The notes below the pieces were generated by a model. That model did not search any database. It was not told the origin of the DNA and worked only from the letters and a program-made list of their open reading frames with translations. This document shows, piece after piece, positions 36,835 through 45,788 of a stretch of DNA of 64,000 nucleotides. A program made the position numbers and the translations under genes. The number at the start of each line of letters is the position of its first letter. Position 1 is the first letter of the stretch. Location of the stretch: contig NZ_JUHB01000001.1 in the NCBI RefSeq assembly GCF_000799565.1, positions 2,855,501-2,919,500 on the forward strand. Reading direction: 5' to 3'. Source of the stretch: Cellulophaga sp. Hel_I_12 (lineage in GTDB: Bacteria > Bacteroidota > Bacteroidia > Flavobacteriales > Flavobacteriaceae).

Positions 36835-37854
36835 TTATTCAGTCGCTGTTTTTTCCTTTGTTTCATCAGTCTCTTCTTGCCCATATTGCGTTTCTTCAGT
36901 TCTAGCATCGTAGCCTAATTCTCTTAAATACCGAGAAAAAATATCCGTATATCCATGCGTACATATGATCTTTTCAGCACCTGTAGCTTTTATACTTGTC
37001 AATAAACCGTTCCAATCGCAATGGTCACTGAGAACAAAACCCTTGTCTATGGCTCGTCTTCTTCTGGCACCGCGAAAAGCCATCCAGCCACTTGCCGAAC
37101 CCGTAACATACGGTACCATTTTTCGAATCCAGGTGCTGCCATGTGCACTTGGTGGGGCCAACACCATATTGCCTTGTAGGTCTTGCTTTTTAGTGGTCGC
37201 AGTGATTAGGGTAGTTTTAGGAAAATTCACCAAAGGGCGCAATACTTCAGTCATATTTTCAATAGCACCATGCGTATAAATAGATCCTATTTCAGGATTT
37301 AAAGAGTGCAGCAAGCGTTGGGCTTTTCCTAAACTATAGCCAAATAAGATAGATGTTTTTCCTTCCGCTTTATTCAAGACCCACCATTCGTTAATCTGGT
37401 TCATAACCTCATGTTGAGGTGTCCATTTAAAAGCAGGTAATCCAAAGGTACATTCAGTAATAAAGGTGTTGCATTTTACTGCCTCATAGGGGGTTGAAAT
37501 GCCATCATTTTCTGTTTTATAATCCCCAGTAAATACCCAAACCTCACCTTTGTGCTCAACCCTGACTTGTGAAGAGCCAATAATATGTCCGGCAGGATGC
37601 AAGCTAAATTTTACATTGTTGATCATAAAGCTTTCCCCCCAAGCCTTTCCGGTAACAGAAATGTCGCCCAACCTGTGTTTTATAATCGGGATATTGTGAG
37701 GATGCGTAATATACGCTTTATGACCCCATCGGCTGTGATCCGCATGCCCGTGGGTAATTATGGCTTTATCGACGGGCTTCCAAGGATCTAAATATACTTT
37801 CGCCGCACTGCAATAAATGCCTTTATCGGTAAATTCAAGTAAGGGTTTTGTCAT
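36835..37854 (-). CDS. Ligase-associated DNA damage response exonuclease
   Basis: A metallo-beta-lactamase-fold nuclease of the beta-CASP-like SNM1/Exo group. The HxHxDH site is THGHADHS (about residues 34-41), followed by AGHIIGSSQV, FTGDYK and a conserved SDHCDW near 280. The last residues form a low-complexity charged tail (EETQYGQEETDETKEKTATE). It is the first gene of the repair set and its stop lies 5 bases before the ligase start. I use the ATG at 37854. A GTG three codons upstream (37863) is possible. Members act on single-stranded or damaged DNA ends. Confidence 0.93.
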   Translation of the reverse strand: MTKPLLEFTDKGIYCSAAKVYLDPWKPVDKAIITHGHADHSRWGHKAYITHPHNIPIIKHRLGDISVTGKAWGESFMINNVKFSLHPAGHIIGSSQVRVEHKGEVWVFTGDYKTENDGISTPYEAVKCNTFITECTFGLPAFKWTPQHEVMNQINEWWVLNKAEGKTSILFGYSLGKAQRLLHSLNPEIGSIYTHGAIENMTEVLRPLVNFPKTTLITATTKKQDLQGNMVLAPPSAHGSTWIRKMVPYVTGSASGWMAFRGARRRRAIDKGFVLSDHCDWNGLLTSIKATGAEKIICTHGYTDIFSRYLRELGYDARTEETQYGQEETDETKEKTATE

Positions 37855-38045
37855 AGCAAGCACAATTTACGAAAATTTGCTAGTGAAACTAGGCGCTATT
37901 TTCTTTATCTTTTTTTTTAAATTTTAGAAAATGGGTGAAGGTATTTGGGCTGCTGCGCCCAGCAAAAAACGTTAAAATAAAACACCTATTCAATGATTAC
38001 AATACTTAAAAAAAATTATCTTTGCTTGTATTAAATAAAGAAGTT

Positions 38046-38468
38046 ATGTCGATTGTAGATTTATATAGTAGTGGAGAACATAGAAGTAATTTAGCTCATT
38101 TTGCGGCAATAGCTACATTAGCAGCGATTGACGGGGAAGTAAACCCGCAAGAAAAAGTAATGCTTGATCGTTTTGCAAGAAAATTGGATATTACTGACGC
38201 AGAATATAAAGAAGTAATGCGTGCTGAAAATAAATATGCTATTAATCCGCCATCTAGCTTGGAGGAGCGTTTGGAGCGTTTATTCGATTTATTTAGAATT
38301 GTTTTCGCAGATCATGAAATTGACGATGAAGAAAAATCCTTAGTACGCAAATATGCTATTGGACTGGGGTATTCCGCAGAAAAAGCAGACGAGGTTATCA
38401 GTAAATCTATTGCGATTTTTACTGGAAAAATAGATTTTGAGGCTTATTTGTACCTGTTGAAACGATAG
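38046..38468 (+). CDS. TerB-like tellurite-resistance-fold protein
   Basis: A 140-residue all-helical protein of the TerB/DjlA-N type, with ATLAAIDGEVNPQEKVMLDRFARKL and an acidic second copy, FADHEIDDEEKSLVRKYAIGLG. In both repeats Asp/Glu pairs could bind a divalent metal. There is no DnaJ domain. The start is the ATG at 38046. A TTG at 38022 is excluded because it lies within the promoter motif TATCTTTG at 38017-38024. The role in this organism is unknown. There are no other ter genes nearby. Confidence 0.8.
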   Translation: MSIVDLYSSGEHRSNLAHFAAIATLAAIDGEVNPQEKVMLDRFARKLDITDAEYKEVMRAENKYAINPPSSLEERLERLFDLFRIVFADHEIDDEEKSLVRKYAIGLGYSAEKADEVISKSIAIFTGKIDFEAYLYLLKR

Positions 38469-38482
38469 AATAATTTAAAAAT

Positions 38483-38542
38483 AAAAATTGAAAATTAGAT
38501 TTGAAGATTTCAATAGATTCTATCATCTAATTTTCAATTTTT
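38483..38542. terminator. Bidirectional terminator between TerB-like gene and fbp
   Basis: AAAATTGAAAATTAGAT (38484-38500) pairs with ATCTAATTTTCAATTTT (38525-38541) as a perfect 17-bp arm with A-rich and T-rich flanks and a 24-base loop. It lies between convergent stops. Confidence 0.8.
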
Positions 38543-38552
38543 TTGTTTTCAA

Positions 38553-39551
38553 CTATTTCATAAACTCTTCAGCTTTCTCTACCATTTTTCGGCTTCCGCA
38601 GAAAAATGGAACACGTTGGTGAAGTTCAGTAGGTTCAATTTCCATAATTCGCCTTTTACCATCACTTGCCAAACCGTTCGCTTGTTCTGCAATAAAAGCC
38701 ATAGGATTGCATTCATAAAGCAATCTGAGTTTGCCTTCTGATGCGACACTGCTTTTTGGGTACATATAAATACCGCCTTTAATCATATTTCGATGAAAAT
38801 CAGACACTAAAGATCCAATATAGCGTGAGGTATAGGGTCTATCTCCTTCCTCTTGCTGACAATATTTTATATAGTCTTTAACCCCTTGTGGAAAATGCGT
38901 ATAATTACCTTCGTTGACCGAATAAATTTTACCTGTTTCTGGAAAATTCATATTCGGGTGTGATAAATAGAAAGTACCTAAGGCAGGGTTCAGTGTAAAG
39001 CCGTTGACCCCATCACCGGTAGTATACACAAGCATGGTACTGGTGCCATAAATAATATAACCCGCGGCAATTTGGTTAATGCCAGGCTGCAAAAAATCTT
39101 CTAATTGTACTGGTGTGCCTACTGGTGTAACACGTCGGTAAATAGAAAATATAGTACCTACAGAAACGTTCACATCAATATTAGAGGAACCATCTAAGGG
39201 ATCTATTAAAACCACATATTTGTTTTGATGGTTATTATCAAAACTGTTGATACGAATAAAATCGTCTTCTTCCTCTGAAGCTATACCACAAACTATTTCG
39301 CGTTTTTTTAGGGTTTGAATAAATTTTTCATTCGCTAAAACGTCTAGTTTTTGTTGATTTTCACCTTGAATATTTGTATCCCCTGCTTCTCCGATAATAT
39401 CTACCAACCCCGCTTTATTTACTTCATGGTTCACTACTTTTGCGGCGAGCCTTATCCCATTTAAAAGTCGAGATAGTTCTCCTGACGAATATTTAAAAGA
39501 ATCTTGATGCTCAATAATAAACTCACCTAGAGTTTTGTATTGTCTGGTCAT
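38553..39551 (-). CDS. fbp: Class I fructose-1,6-bisphosphatase
   Basis: Hydrolyses fructose-1,6-bisphosphate in gluconeogenesis. The 332-residue protein has the family signature [20 protein letters not shown] near 114-133, EEDDF near 95-99 and the C-terminal [18 protein letters not shown] with the substrate-site EQANG. Length is normal for class I bacterial enzymes. It is transcribed divergently from the GNAT-lysC pair with about 180 bases between the starts. This arrangement of fbp beside lysC appears often in flavobacteria (from memory). Confidence 0.96.
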   Translation of the reverse strand: MTRQYKTLGEFIIEHQDSFKYSSGELSRLLNGIRLAAKVVNHEVNKAGLVDIIGEAGDTNIQGENQQKLDVLANEKFIQTLKKREIVCGIASEEEDDFIRINSFDNNHQNKYVVLIDPLDGSSNIDVNVSVGTIFSIYRRVTPVGTPVQLEDFLQPGINQIAAGYIIYGTSTMLVYTTGDGVNGFTLNPALGTFYLSHPNMNFPETGKIYSVNEGNYTHFPQGVKDYIKYCQQEEGDRPYTSRYIGSLVSDFHRNMIKGGIYMYPKSSVASEGKLRLLYECNPMAFIAEQANGLASDGKRRIMEIEPTELHQRVPFFCGSRKMVEKAEEFMK

Positions 39552-39644
39552 GGTTATACTGTTTTATAAAGTACAAATATCGACTTTTTTGTGAAACTAT
39601 AACGTTTTCGTTTAAATTCAATTTTTAGAATTATAACTTTATGT

Positions 39645-39652
39645 TATATTTG
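39645..39652 (+). promoter_or_regulatory. -7 promoter motif for the GNAT-lysC pair
   Basis: TATATTTG fits the TAnnTTTG consensus, 77 bases before the ATG at 39729. No clear TTG lies at the expected distance. Confidence 0.5.
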
Positions 39653-39680
39653 TAACAAATTAAAAGGTATAAATCATAGT

Positions 39681-39707
39681 AATCTGTAAACCTGAGGTTT
39701 ACAGATT
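39681..39707 (+). promoter_or_regulatory. Perfect hairpin in the GNAT-lysC leader
   Basis: A 12-bp perfect stem (AATCTGTAAACC with GGTTTACAGATT) surrounds a TGA loop. It ends 21 bases before the GNAT start and has no T-run. If the TATATTTG at 39645-39652 is the promoter, the hairpin lies in the transcript leader and may control translation or RNA stability. Confidence 0.45.
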
Positions 39708-39728
39708 CATTATTTAAATGGTAATTAA

Positions 39729-40208
39729 ATGAAATTTTCTATTAGGAAAGCAACGAAAGAAGACATGGCGCAAGTATTGCATTTAATTCATGAGTTAGCG
39801 ATTTTTGAGAAAGAAGAAAATGCTGTTGAAGTTCGTGTTGAAGATTTAGTAAAAGATGGCTTTGGCCCCACACCATTGTTTCAATGTTTTGTGGCCGAAA
39901 CTTCGGAAGGTATAAAAGGCTTAGCCTTAGTGTATGCTAGATATTCTACTTGGAAAGGACCAACCTTGCATTTAGAAGATTTAATAGTAACTGAAAAAAT
40001 GCGGGGTACTGGTATGGGAACAGCCTTATTGAATGAAGTTATTCGCTATGGACATGCTTTAGGCGTAAAACGAATAAATTGGGAAGTTCTCGATTGGAAT
40101 GAACCCGCGATAGCTTTTTATGAAAGTAAGGGGGCAAATGTGATGCGCAATTGGGATGTAGTGCATTTAGACGAAAAAGGAATACAAAATTATATACGTA
40201 AAATATGA
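39729..40208 (+). CDS. GNAT family N-acetyltransferase
   Basis: A 159-residue acetyltransferase of the diamine-N-acetyltransferase-like type. It has FSIRKATKEDMAQVLHLIHELAIFEK at the start, LHLEDLIVTEKMRGTGMGTALL with the acetyl-CoA loop near 85-106, and the closing NEPAIAFYESKGA. This resembles spermidine/spermine and small amine acetyltransferases, but the substrate is not certain. Its TGA overlaps the ATG of lysC by 4 bases (ATGA), so the two genes are translationally coupled. Confidence 0.9.
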   Translation: MKFSIRKATKEDMAQVLHLIHELAIFEKEENAVEVRVEDLVKDGFGPTPLFQCFVAETSEGIKGLALVYARYSTWKGPTLHLEDLIVTEKMRGTGMGTALLNEVIRYGHALGVKRINWEVLDWNEPAIAFYESKGANVMRNWDVVHLDEKGIQNYIRKI

Positions 40209-41455
40209 GAATTTTTAAGTTCGGAGGAGCTTCAGTTAAGGATGCAGCGGGTATTAAAAATGTGGTAGAAGTACTGCGTCAAGTGGGGTATGAAAATACC
40301 CTTGTGGTCATTTCGGCTATGGGTAAAAGTACCAATGCTATGGAGACTGTTGTAAATACGTATTTTAAGGACAAAACTGAAACTTCTGCTGCAATTCAAG
40401 AGGTATTAAAGTATCATAATGATATTTTGATTGATTTATTCGAGAATGAAAATCACCCTATCTTTAAAAAAATTAAAGGTTTATTCGATGAAGTTCAAGG
40501 TTTTTTAATTTGGAACAAATCGCCCAAATACAATTTTGTTTATGACCAGGTTATCGGGTATGGTGAATTAGTGTCAACGACTATTGTTAGTGCCTATTTT
40601 AATGAAATAGAGATAAAAAATAATTGGTTAGATGTTCGAGAGTTGATCAAAACAGACGATAATTATCGGGATGTGTCCATCCATTGGGAAAAAACACAAG
40701 AAAATATAACTAAAGGCATTGATAAAAAGCAATTACATATCACACAGGGTTTTATAGGGAGCGATGATAATAATTTCATGACGACTTTAGGCCGTGAAGG
40801 ATCTGACTACTCAGCTGCAATTTTAGCCTATTGTTTAAATGCCACTGAAGTCACTATTTGGAAAGATGTGCCTGGTGTTTTGAACGCCGATCCACGATAT
40901 TTTGAAAATGCGCAGTTGCTCAATCAAATTTCGTATCGAGAAGCTATAGAGCTGGCTTTTTACGGTGCATCGGTCATACACCCTAAAACCTTGCAGCCTT
41001 TACAACGCAAAGAAATTCCACTACACGTTAAATCATTTATTCATCCTTTGGATAAAGGAACTACGGTTGGAAAAGGAATAGGAATTGAACCAAAAATACC
41101 CTGTTTTATTGTGAAAAAAAATCAGGTATTGATGAAATTATCTTCTTTAGATTTTTCATTTATTGTAGAAGACAATATTAGTCAGCTTTTTAAATTACTG
41201 CACGATCATAAAATGAAAGTAGACTTAATTCAGAATTCTGCGATTAGTTTTTCGGTTTGTTTTGACAATAAATTTGGGAGACTTCATGAATTGCTAGATA
41301 CCTTAAAAGGCAAATTTAAGGTGGTTCATCAAGAAGGTGTTTCTTTATACACCATTAGGCATTTTGATACAGAAGCAATTACCTCTTTGCAAAAAGATAA
41401 AGAAATTTTATTAGAACAGCGTGGTAAAGAAACCGTTCAACTTGTGGTAAAATAA
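40205..41455 (+). CDS. lysC: Aspartate kinase
   Basis: First step of the aspartate family (lysine, threonine, methionine). It is a 416-residue monofunctional kinase with the N-terminal motif FKFGGASVKDAAG, the conserved DVPGVLNADPRY near 222-233, and the C-terminal ACT part (from about 300) with HDHKMKVDLIQNSAISFSV. No homoserine dehydrogenase domain is fused. The start overlaps the upstream GNAT gene by 4 bases. Feedback regulation by an amino acid through the ACT domain is probable, but the effector cannot be told. Confidence 0.93.
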   Translation: MRIFKFGGASVKDAAGIKNVVEVLRQVGYENTLVVISAMGKSTNAMETVVNTYFKDKTETSAAIQEVLKYHNDILIDLFENENHPIFKKIKGLFDEVQGFLIWNKSPKYNFVYDQVIGYGELVSTTIVSAYFNEIEIKNNWLDVRELIKTDDNYRDVSIHWEKTQENITKGIDKKQLHITQGFIGSDDNNFMTTLGREGSDYSAAILAYCLNATEVTIWKDVPGVLNADPRYFENAQLLNQISYREAIELAFYGASVIHPKTLQPLQRKEIPLHVKSFIHPLDKGTTVGKGIGIEPKIPCFIVKKNQVLMKLSSLDFSFIVEDNISQLFKLLHDHKMKVDLIQNSAISFSVCFDNKFGRLHELLDTLKGKFKVVHQEGVSLYTIRHFDTEAITSLQKDKEILLEQRGKETVQLVVK

Positions 41456-41566
41456 ACCACTAAGTTCTAGGCGAACTGCAGTGCCTCTATTTTAATTTAT
41501 TTGTTAAATATAGCCCTTGCCCTATAAGCTTTTGTTATATTAGCGCAGCAAAAATGGCTGAGAATT

Positions 41567-43396
41567 ATGGGTTTAGTTACCGCAAAAGAGGTTGCGAAAG
41601 CAATTAATTTAGAAAAGTATGGTTTTATCGGGACTTTCATTGGATGGTCTTTAATGAAAGTTACCAGAATTTCTAGTATTAATAAATTCTATGATTCTAT
41701 AAAGCATTTAGAAGGTAAAGCTTATGCTGATGCCATTTTAGATCATTACGAGATAGATTTTGAAATTCCTGAAGATGATTTAAAACGTTTACCTAAAGAG
41801 GGTGCCTATGTTACCATTTCAAATCATCCACTTGGCGCCATTGATGGTATTATTTTAATACAATTAATGCAAAGTCAACGTCCAGATTTTAAAATAATGG
41901 CGAACTTTCTTTTGCAGCGAATGGTTCCTTTGCTTCCTTACTTGATATCCGTTAATCCTTTTGAAAGTCATAAAAATGCGAAAAGCAGCCTAAGTGGTTT
42001 TAAAACGGCACTACAGCACTTAAAAGACGGGCATCCTTTAAGTATTTTTCCTGCAGGTGAAGTGTCTACCTACAAAGATGATACGTTAATTGTAGATCGC
42101 CCTTGGGAAGAAGCAGCTATTAAACTCATCAGGCGTGCCGAAGTGCCCGTAGTACCTATTTATTTTCACGCAAAAAACAGTCGGTTTTTCTATCGCTTGG
42201 CGAAAATTAGTGATGTGTTTAGAACCGCAAAAATACCCTCAGAGGTATATACTCAGAAAAATAGACCTATAAAGGTTAGAATAGGACAACCTATTTCTGT
42301 GAAAGCACAACAAGAGCAAACTACCCTAGAAGAATATACCGATCTTTTGAGACGAAAAACCTACATGCTGTCTAATGTGTATCAAAAAGATCGATTTACA
42401 GAACGAATTAGAGAGCAAATCCCCACATCGCTAAAAATTCCGAAAGCACCCAAAAAAATAGCCTCTGCCATTCGGCCTGAGCTTATTGAGGAAGAAATTA
42501 TTAAACTGCGAGAAAAAGAGTGCAGGTTATTGCAAAGTAAAAACTACGAAGTTTTTTTAGCCGTAGAAAAAGACATGCCTTACATTCTTCAAGAAATAGG
42601 CATTCAACGTGAGGTTACTTTTAGAGCCATAGGGGAGGGCACCAATAAGGCCATAGATTTAGATAAGTTTGATAGCTATTACCACCATTTATTTTTGTGG
42701 GATGACGCCGAAAAAGCTATTGTAGGCGCTTATAGAATGGGCTTAGGGGCAGAAATTTACAAAGCCTACGGTATTGATGGTTTTTATATTCAAGATTTAT
42801 TTCGGGTAGAACCCGAGCTATTTCCAATGATGAGCAAGTCTATCGAAATGGGCAGGGCTTACATTGTAAAAGAATACCAACAAAAACCTATGCCTTTATT
42901 TTTATTATGGAAAGGTATTGTACATACCACCTTACGTTATCCGGAACATAAATACCTAATTGGTGGGGTCAGTATTAGCAATCAATTTTCAAATTTCTCT
43001 AAGTCGTTGATGATTGAGTTTATGAAATCGCATTATTGGGATCCCTATGTAGCGCAATATATCCACCCTAAAAAGGAGTTTAAAGTAAAATTAAAAGATG
43101 CCGATAAGGAGTTCGTTTTTGATGAAACTCAAGCTGATCTAAATAAGTTCGACCGTTTAATTGATGAGGTAGAACCAGGAAGTTTACGTTTGCCGGTATT
43201 GATTAAAAAATATATAAAACAGAACGCAAGAGTTGTGGCTTTTAATGTAGATCCACTTTTTAACAACTCTGTCGACGGCCTTATGTATATTAAAATTGCA
43301 GACCTACCGGAAAGCACCGTAAAGCCTGTAATGGAAGAGTTTCAGGCCGAACTAGAACGTAAATTAGCCAACGGCCAAGAAATGAACAATGAATAG
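41567..43396 (+). CDS. OlsF-like bifunctional N-/O-acyltransferase for amino-lipids
   Basis: A 609-residue fusion. The N-terminal lysophospholipid-acyltransferase domain (about 60-290) has SNHPLGAIDGI with H87 and D93 and FPAGEVSTYK near 161. The C-terminal GNAT/hemolysin-like domain (about 310-560) has REVTFRAIGEGTNKA, IVGAYRMGLG and IQDLFRVEPEL. This order matches the bifunctional OlsF of flavobacteria that makes ornithine (or glycine) lipids by N- then O-acylation. There is no transmembrane helix. The downstream start overlaps its stop by 8 bases, so the two may be coupled. The H-x5-D spacing is typical of this sub-family. Confidence 0.85.
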   Translation: MGLVTAKEVAKAINLEKYGFIGTFIGWSLMKVTRISSINKFYDSIKHLEGKAYADAILDHYEIDFEIPEDDLKRLPKEGAYVTISNHPLGAIDGIILIQLMQSQRPDFKIMANFLLQRMVPLLPYLISVNPFESHKNAKSSLSGFKTALQHLKDGHPLSIFPAGEVSTYKDDTLIVDRPWEEAAIKLIRRAEVPVVPIYFHAKNSRFFYRLAKISDVFRTAKIPSEVYTQKNRPIKVRIGQPISVKAQQEQTTLEEYTDLLRRKTYMLSNVYQKDRFTERIREQIPTSLKIPKAPKKIASAIRPELIEEEIIKLREKECRLLQSKNYEVFLAVEKDMPYILQEIGIQREVTFRAIGEGTNKAIDLDKFDSYYHHLFLWDDAEKAIVGAYRMGLGAEIYKAYGIDGFYIQDLFRVEPELFPMMSKSIEMGRAYIVKEYQQKPMPLFLLWKGIVHTTLRYPEHKYLIGGVSISNQFSNFSKSLMIEFMKSHYWDPYVAQYIHPKKEFKVKLKDADKEFVFDETQADLNKFDRLIDEVEPGSLRLPVLIKKYIKQNARVVAFNVDPLFNNSVDGLMYIKIADLPESTVKPVMEEFQAELERKLANGQEMNNE

Positions 43397-44402
43397 AATA
43401 GCTTTTTTATTTGGCTTTCTACTTTCTTTACAGACATCACTACTTGCACAGCACAAAGTAGGAGGTACCGTTTTTGATTTCATTACTAAAGAACCCTTAG
43501 AGGGTGTTTCCGTTTTTTACGACGGTACGAGTATCGGTACTGTAACGGATGAAAAAGGTACTTTTACTTTAGGAACAGAAAACCCAATATCCGCTTCATT
43601 AGTCATTAGTTATATAGGTTATACATCGCAAGTATTTGAAAACGTTTCTGGCGGTTTAGGTGCTATTTATTTAAAAGAAAATGCCGTACAACTTGATGAA
43701 ATAATCCTAGAACCTGATACCTGGAGCCGAGAAAAGAAATTAAATATTTTTAGGCGAGAATTTTTAGGAACTACTATTTCAGGTATTAAAGCTAAAATTA
43801 TAAATGAAGATGCTATTCGTTTGTATTATAACAAACAAAAAAACAGCCTTTATGCTTTTTCGGAAGTCCCAATAAAAATTGAAAATAATTATTTAGGGTA
43901 TACCATTGCTTATAATTTACAAGAATTTGAGGTTAATTTTGGAGCACCTAGTGCTTCCCCATTTTCAGGTGGGTTTACGTATACGGCAGGTACTTTATTT
44001 TTTACCGAAAAAAATCCCAAAAAAATAAAAAAACGTTTTTTAAAAAATAGGCTAGAAACCTATTTGGGTTCTCCACTTCACTTTATGCGTTCTTTATCAA
44101 AAAAACAATTACAAGAAGAAAAATTTCAAATTTTTAAAGATAAGTTTCAAATTGATCCGTATTCAGAATACCAAATAGAACCAGATGAGAATTTCATAAA
44201 GATTACACAAAAAACAGCAAAATTAAGTATGCTGTATGATGGGAAAGAACAATCTTTTATTGAAGCTAAAGAACCTACTTTTTATATTGATAGTTATGGA
44301 AATTTTTCTCCAGCGCAGATACTTTTTTTTGGTGGAATACTCGGGAAACAAAGGGTAGCAGATTTGCTGCCTTTAGATTATGTTCCTGTGAATAAATACT
44401 AA
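43389..44402 (+). CDS. Exported CarboxypepD_reg-like domain protein
   Basis: A 337-residue protein with a signal peptide ending near SLLAQ (about residue 20). It has an N-terminal carboxypeptidase-regulatory-like domain (KVGGTVFDFITKEPLEGVSVFYDGTSIGTVTDEKGTFTL and a beta-sandwich to about 105). The rest is unrecognised, rich in Lys and aromatic residues, with no plug or barrel as in TonB receptors. It overlaps the acyltransferase stop by 8 bases. The domain is usual at the N-terminus of SusC-like proteins. Here its job is unknown, perhaps in cell-envelope maintenance. Confidence 0.75.
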   Translation: MNRIAFLFGFLLSLQTSLLAQHKVGGTVFDFITKEPLEGVSVFYDGTSIGTVTDEKGTFTLGTENPISASLVISYIGYTSQVFENVSGGLGAIYLKENAVQLDEIILEPDTWSREKKLNIFRREFLGTTISGIKAKIINEDAIRLYYNKQKNSLYAFSEVPIKIENNYLGYTIAYNLQEFEVNFGAPSASPFSGGFTYTAGTLFFTEKNPKKIKKRFLKNRLETYLGSPLHFMRSLSKKQLQEEKFQIFKDKFQIDPYSEYQIEPDENFIKITQKTAKLSMLYDGKEQSFIEAKEPTFYIDSYGNFSPAQILFFGGILGKQRVADLLPLDYVPVNKY

Positions 44403-44407
44403 AAACA

Positions 44408-44441
44408 AGAAAGCCAAATCAAAAAACTGATTTGGCTTTCT
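44408..44441. terminator. Bidirectional terminator hairpin
   Basis: A perfect 14-bp stem (AGAAAGCCAAATCA with TGATTTGGCTTTCT) surrounds the 6-base loop AAAAAC. It lies between the convergent plus-strand gene ending at 44402 and the minus-strand gene ending at 44462. Confidence 0.85.
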
Positions 44442-44461
44442 ATGATATTAAAAATACGCGC

Positions 44462-44893
44462 TTAAAACCATGGTTTTTTGCCTACTTGGTAGGTATTGTA
44501 AAATTCCGCGTCAGATTTTGTAAGGTATATGATGCCTTCCACCAAGCCTACTATAGAAACAATTGCAGTTGGAATTCCACATAAAAACCAGCCAAGCACA
44601 CCACAAGCAGCCATGATGATACCTTCTTTTTGATAGCCTAAAATAAATTTGTGTACCCCTAACCAACCCAAAACAATAGCTAAAATACCCGCTAAAATTT
44701 TCTTGTTTTCACCACCAGCGCCACCAAAAGCTTCTTTAGCCCCTTCAGTAAATTCATGGGCTGTTTTTTTGGCATCATCGGCAAATTCATTTGCTTTTTC
44801 TTTGGACTCTTCGGTAAACTCTTTTGCAGTTTCCTTGGCTTTGTCGAAAGCATCTTCTGCTTTATCTCCTAAATCTTTATGGTCTTCAGACAT
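44462..44893 (-). CDS. TM2-domain protein with amphipathic repeat head
   Basis: A 143-residue membrane protein. Residues about 8-58 form an 11-mer-like charged repeat (KAEDAFDKAKETAKEF, then EESKEKANEFADDAKKTAHEF) resembling late-embryogenesis-abundant or YtxH-like helices. The C-terminal half is a TM2 domain: ILAGILAIVLGWLGVHKFILGY, then IMAACGVLGWFLCGIPTAIVSIVGLVEGIIYL. Both hydrophobic segments are clear. The head may associate with the membrane or protect it in desiccation or osmotic stress. That role is inferred. Confidence 0.85.
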   Translation of the reverse strand: MSEDHKDLGDKAEDAFDKAKETAKEFTEESKEKANEFADDAKKTAHEFTEGAKEAFGGAGGENKKILAGILAIVLGWLGVHKFILGYQKEGIIMAACGVLGWFLCGIPTAIVSIVGLVEGIIYLTKSDAEFYNTYQVGKKPWF

Positions 44894-44947
44894 TATTTTA
44901 AGTGTTTGGTTGTTAATACAGTAGTAAATATAATGATAATTTTTATA

Positions 44948-45334
44948 TCAAAGAAATGCAGCATCTATAGGTTCCCAAAGTTCTAATTTGTTGCCATCGG
45001 GGTCTAAAATCCATGCAAATTTACCGTAATCGTGGGTTTCTATTTCTCCAATCACAGTAACACCTTCTTCTTTTAAAGTCTTCAAGAGTTGTTCTAAATT
45101 TTCAACTCTAAAATTCATCATAAAGGATGATGTACTGGGTTCAAAATAAGAAGTATCGTTTTTCATGGGACTCCATTGTGTAGAACAATCTTCACCTTCT
45201 TTATTTTTCCACCAAAAAGTGCAGCCATATTGGTCTGTATTTAAGCCTAAATGATTTTTATACCACGTTTTTATGGCATCAGGATCTTTTGTTTTAAAAA
45301 AAAACCCTCCTAAACCAGTAACTCTATTTTTCAT
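44948..45334 (-). CDS. VOC family (glyoxalase-like) protein
   Basis: A 128-residue VOC-fold protein with two beta-alpha-beta-beta-beta halves: LGGFFFKTKDPDAIKTWYKNHLGL and MMNFRVENLEQLLKTLKEEGV, ending FAWILDPDGNKLELWEP. A Glu in the last motif is the usual metal ligand. VOC proteins bind divalent metals and catalyse varied small-molecule reactions, and nothing here singles one out. It overlaps the stop of the DUF1801 gene by 11 bases, the last member of a tightly packed operon. Confidence 0.85.
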   Translation of the reverse strand: MKNRVTGLGGFFFKTKDPDAIKTWYKNHLGLNTDQYGCTFWWKNKEGEDCSTQWSPMKNDTSYFEPSTSSFMMNFRVENLEQLLKTLKEEGVTVIGEIETHDYGKFAWILDPDGNKLELWEPIDAAFL

Positions 45335-45788
45335 TTTTTCTAATGTTTTTTTCGTACGTTTCTATCCATTTTTCAGGACTAATTTTAGCGCATAATTCTC
45401 CAATTAAAGCAAATGGGATAGCCTCTAAATTTTTAAAACGGATACAGCTTTTACCCATAGCTAACTTAGGCTTGCTGTGTTTTGGGTAGGCTTCAACAAA
45501 CCAATCGTAGATTTCTTTGTCTGCATAAATTCCCATATGATATAGCGCAATGAAATTTTTTTGAGAAGCTAAATTTATAAAGGGCAAAGGGTATTCAGGA
45601 TTACAATGATAGCCATCTGGATACGTACTTTTAGGAACCACATAGCCCAACATTCCGTAACTAATTTGTTCTGAAAACCCTTTAGGGAGCGAATGAAGGA
45701 TGGTTTCTCTTAGTTTAGAGACCACAAATTGCCGATCTTCCGGCAGTTCATTGATATAAGCTTCCGGTGTCAGCGCATCAGATTTCAT
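45324..45788 (-). CDS. DUF1801 (YdhG-like) domain protein
   Basis: A 154-residue protein with the DUF1801 fold, similar to frataxin/YdhG: TPEAYINELPEDRQFVVSKLRETI, then SEQISYGMLGYVVPKSTYPDGYH and FINLASQKNFIALYHMG. I use the ATG at 45788, since the upstream TTG would place the start inside the neighbouring gene's last codons. It overlaps the dehydrogenase stop by 11 bases. The function is unknown. Members may bind iron or act as chaperones. Confidence 0.82.
   Translation of the reverse strand: MKSDALTPEAYINELPEDRQFVVSKLRETILHSLPKGFSEQISYGMLGYVVPKSTYPDGYHCNPEYPLPFINLASQKNFIALYHMGIYADKEIYDWFVEAYPKHSKPKLAMGKSCIRFKNLEAIPFALIGELCAKISPEKWIETYEKNIRKNEK

Noticed and set aside
43129..43317. Minus-strand ORFs opposite plus-strand genes (43129-43317, 54931-55152, 61692-62831)
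   Set aside because: They are reverse-frame shadows of the acyltransferase, receptor-like protein and metalloprotease, which carry the conserved motifs.
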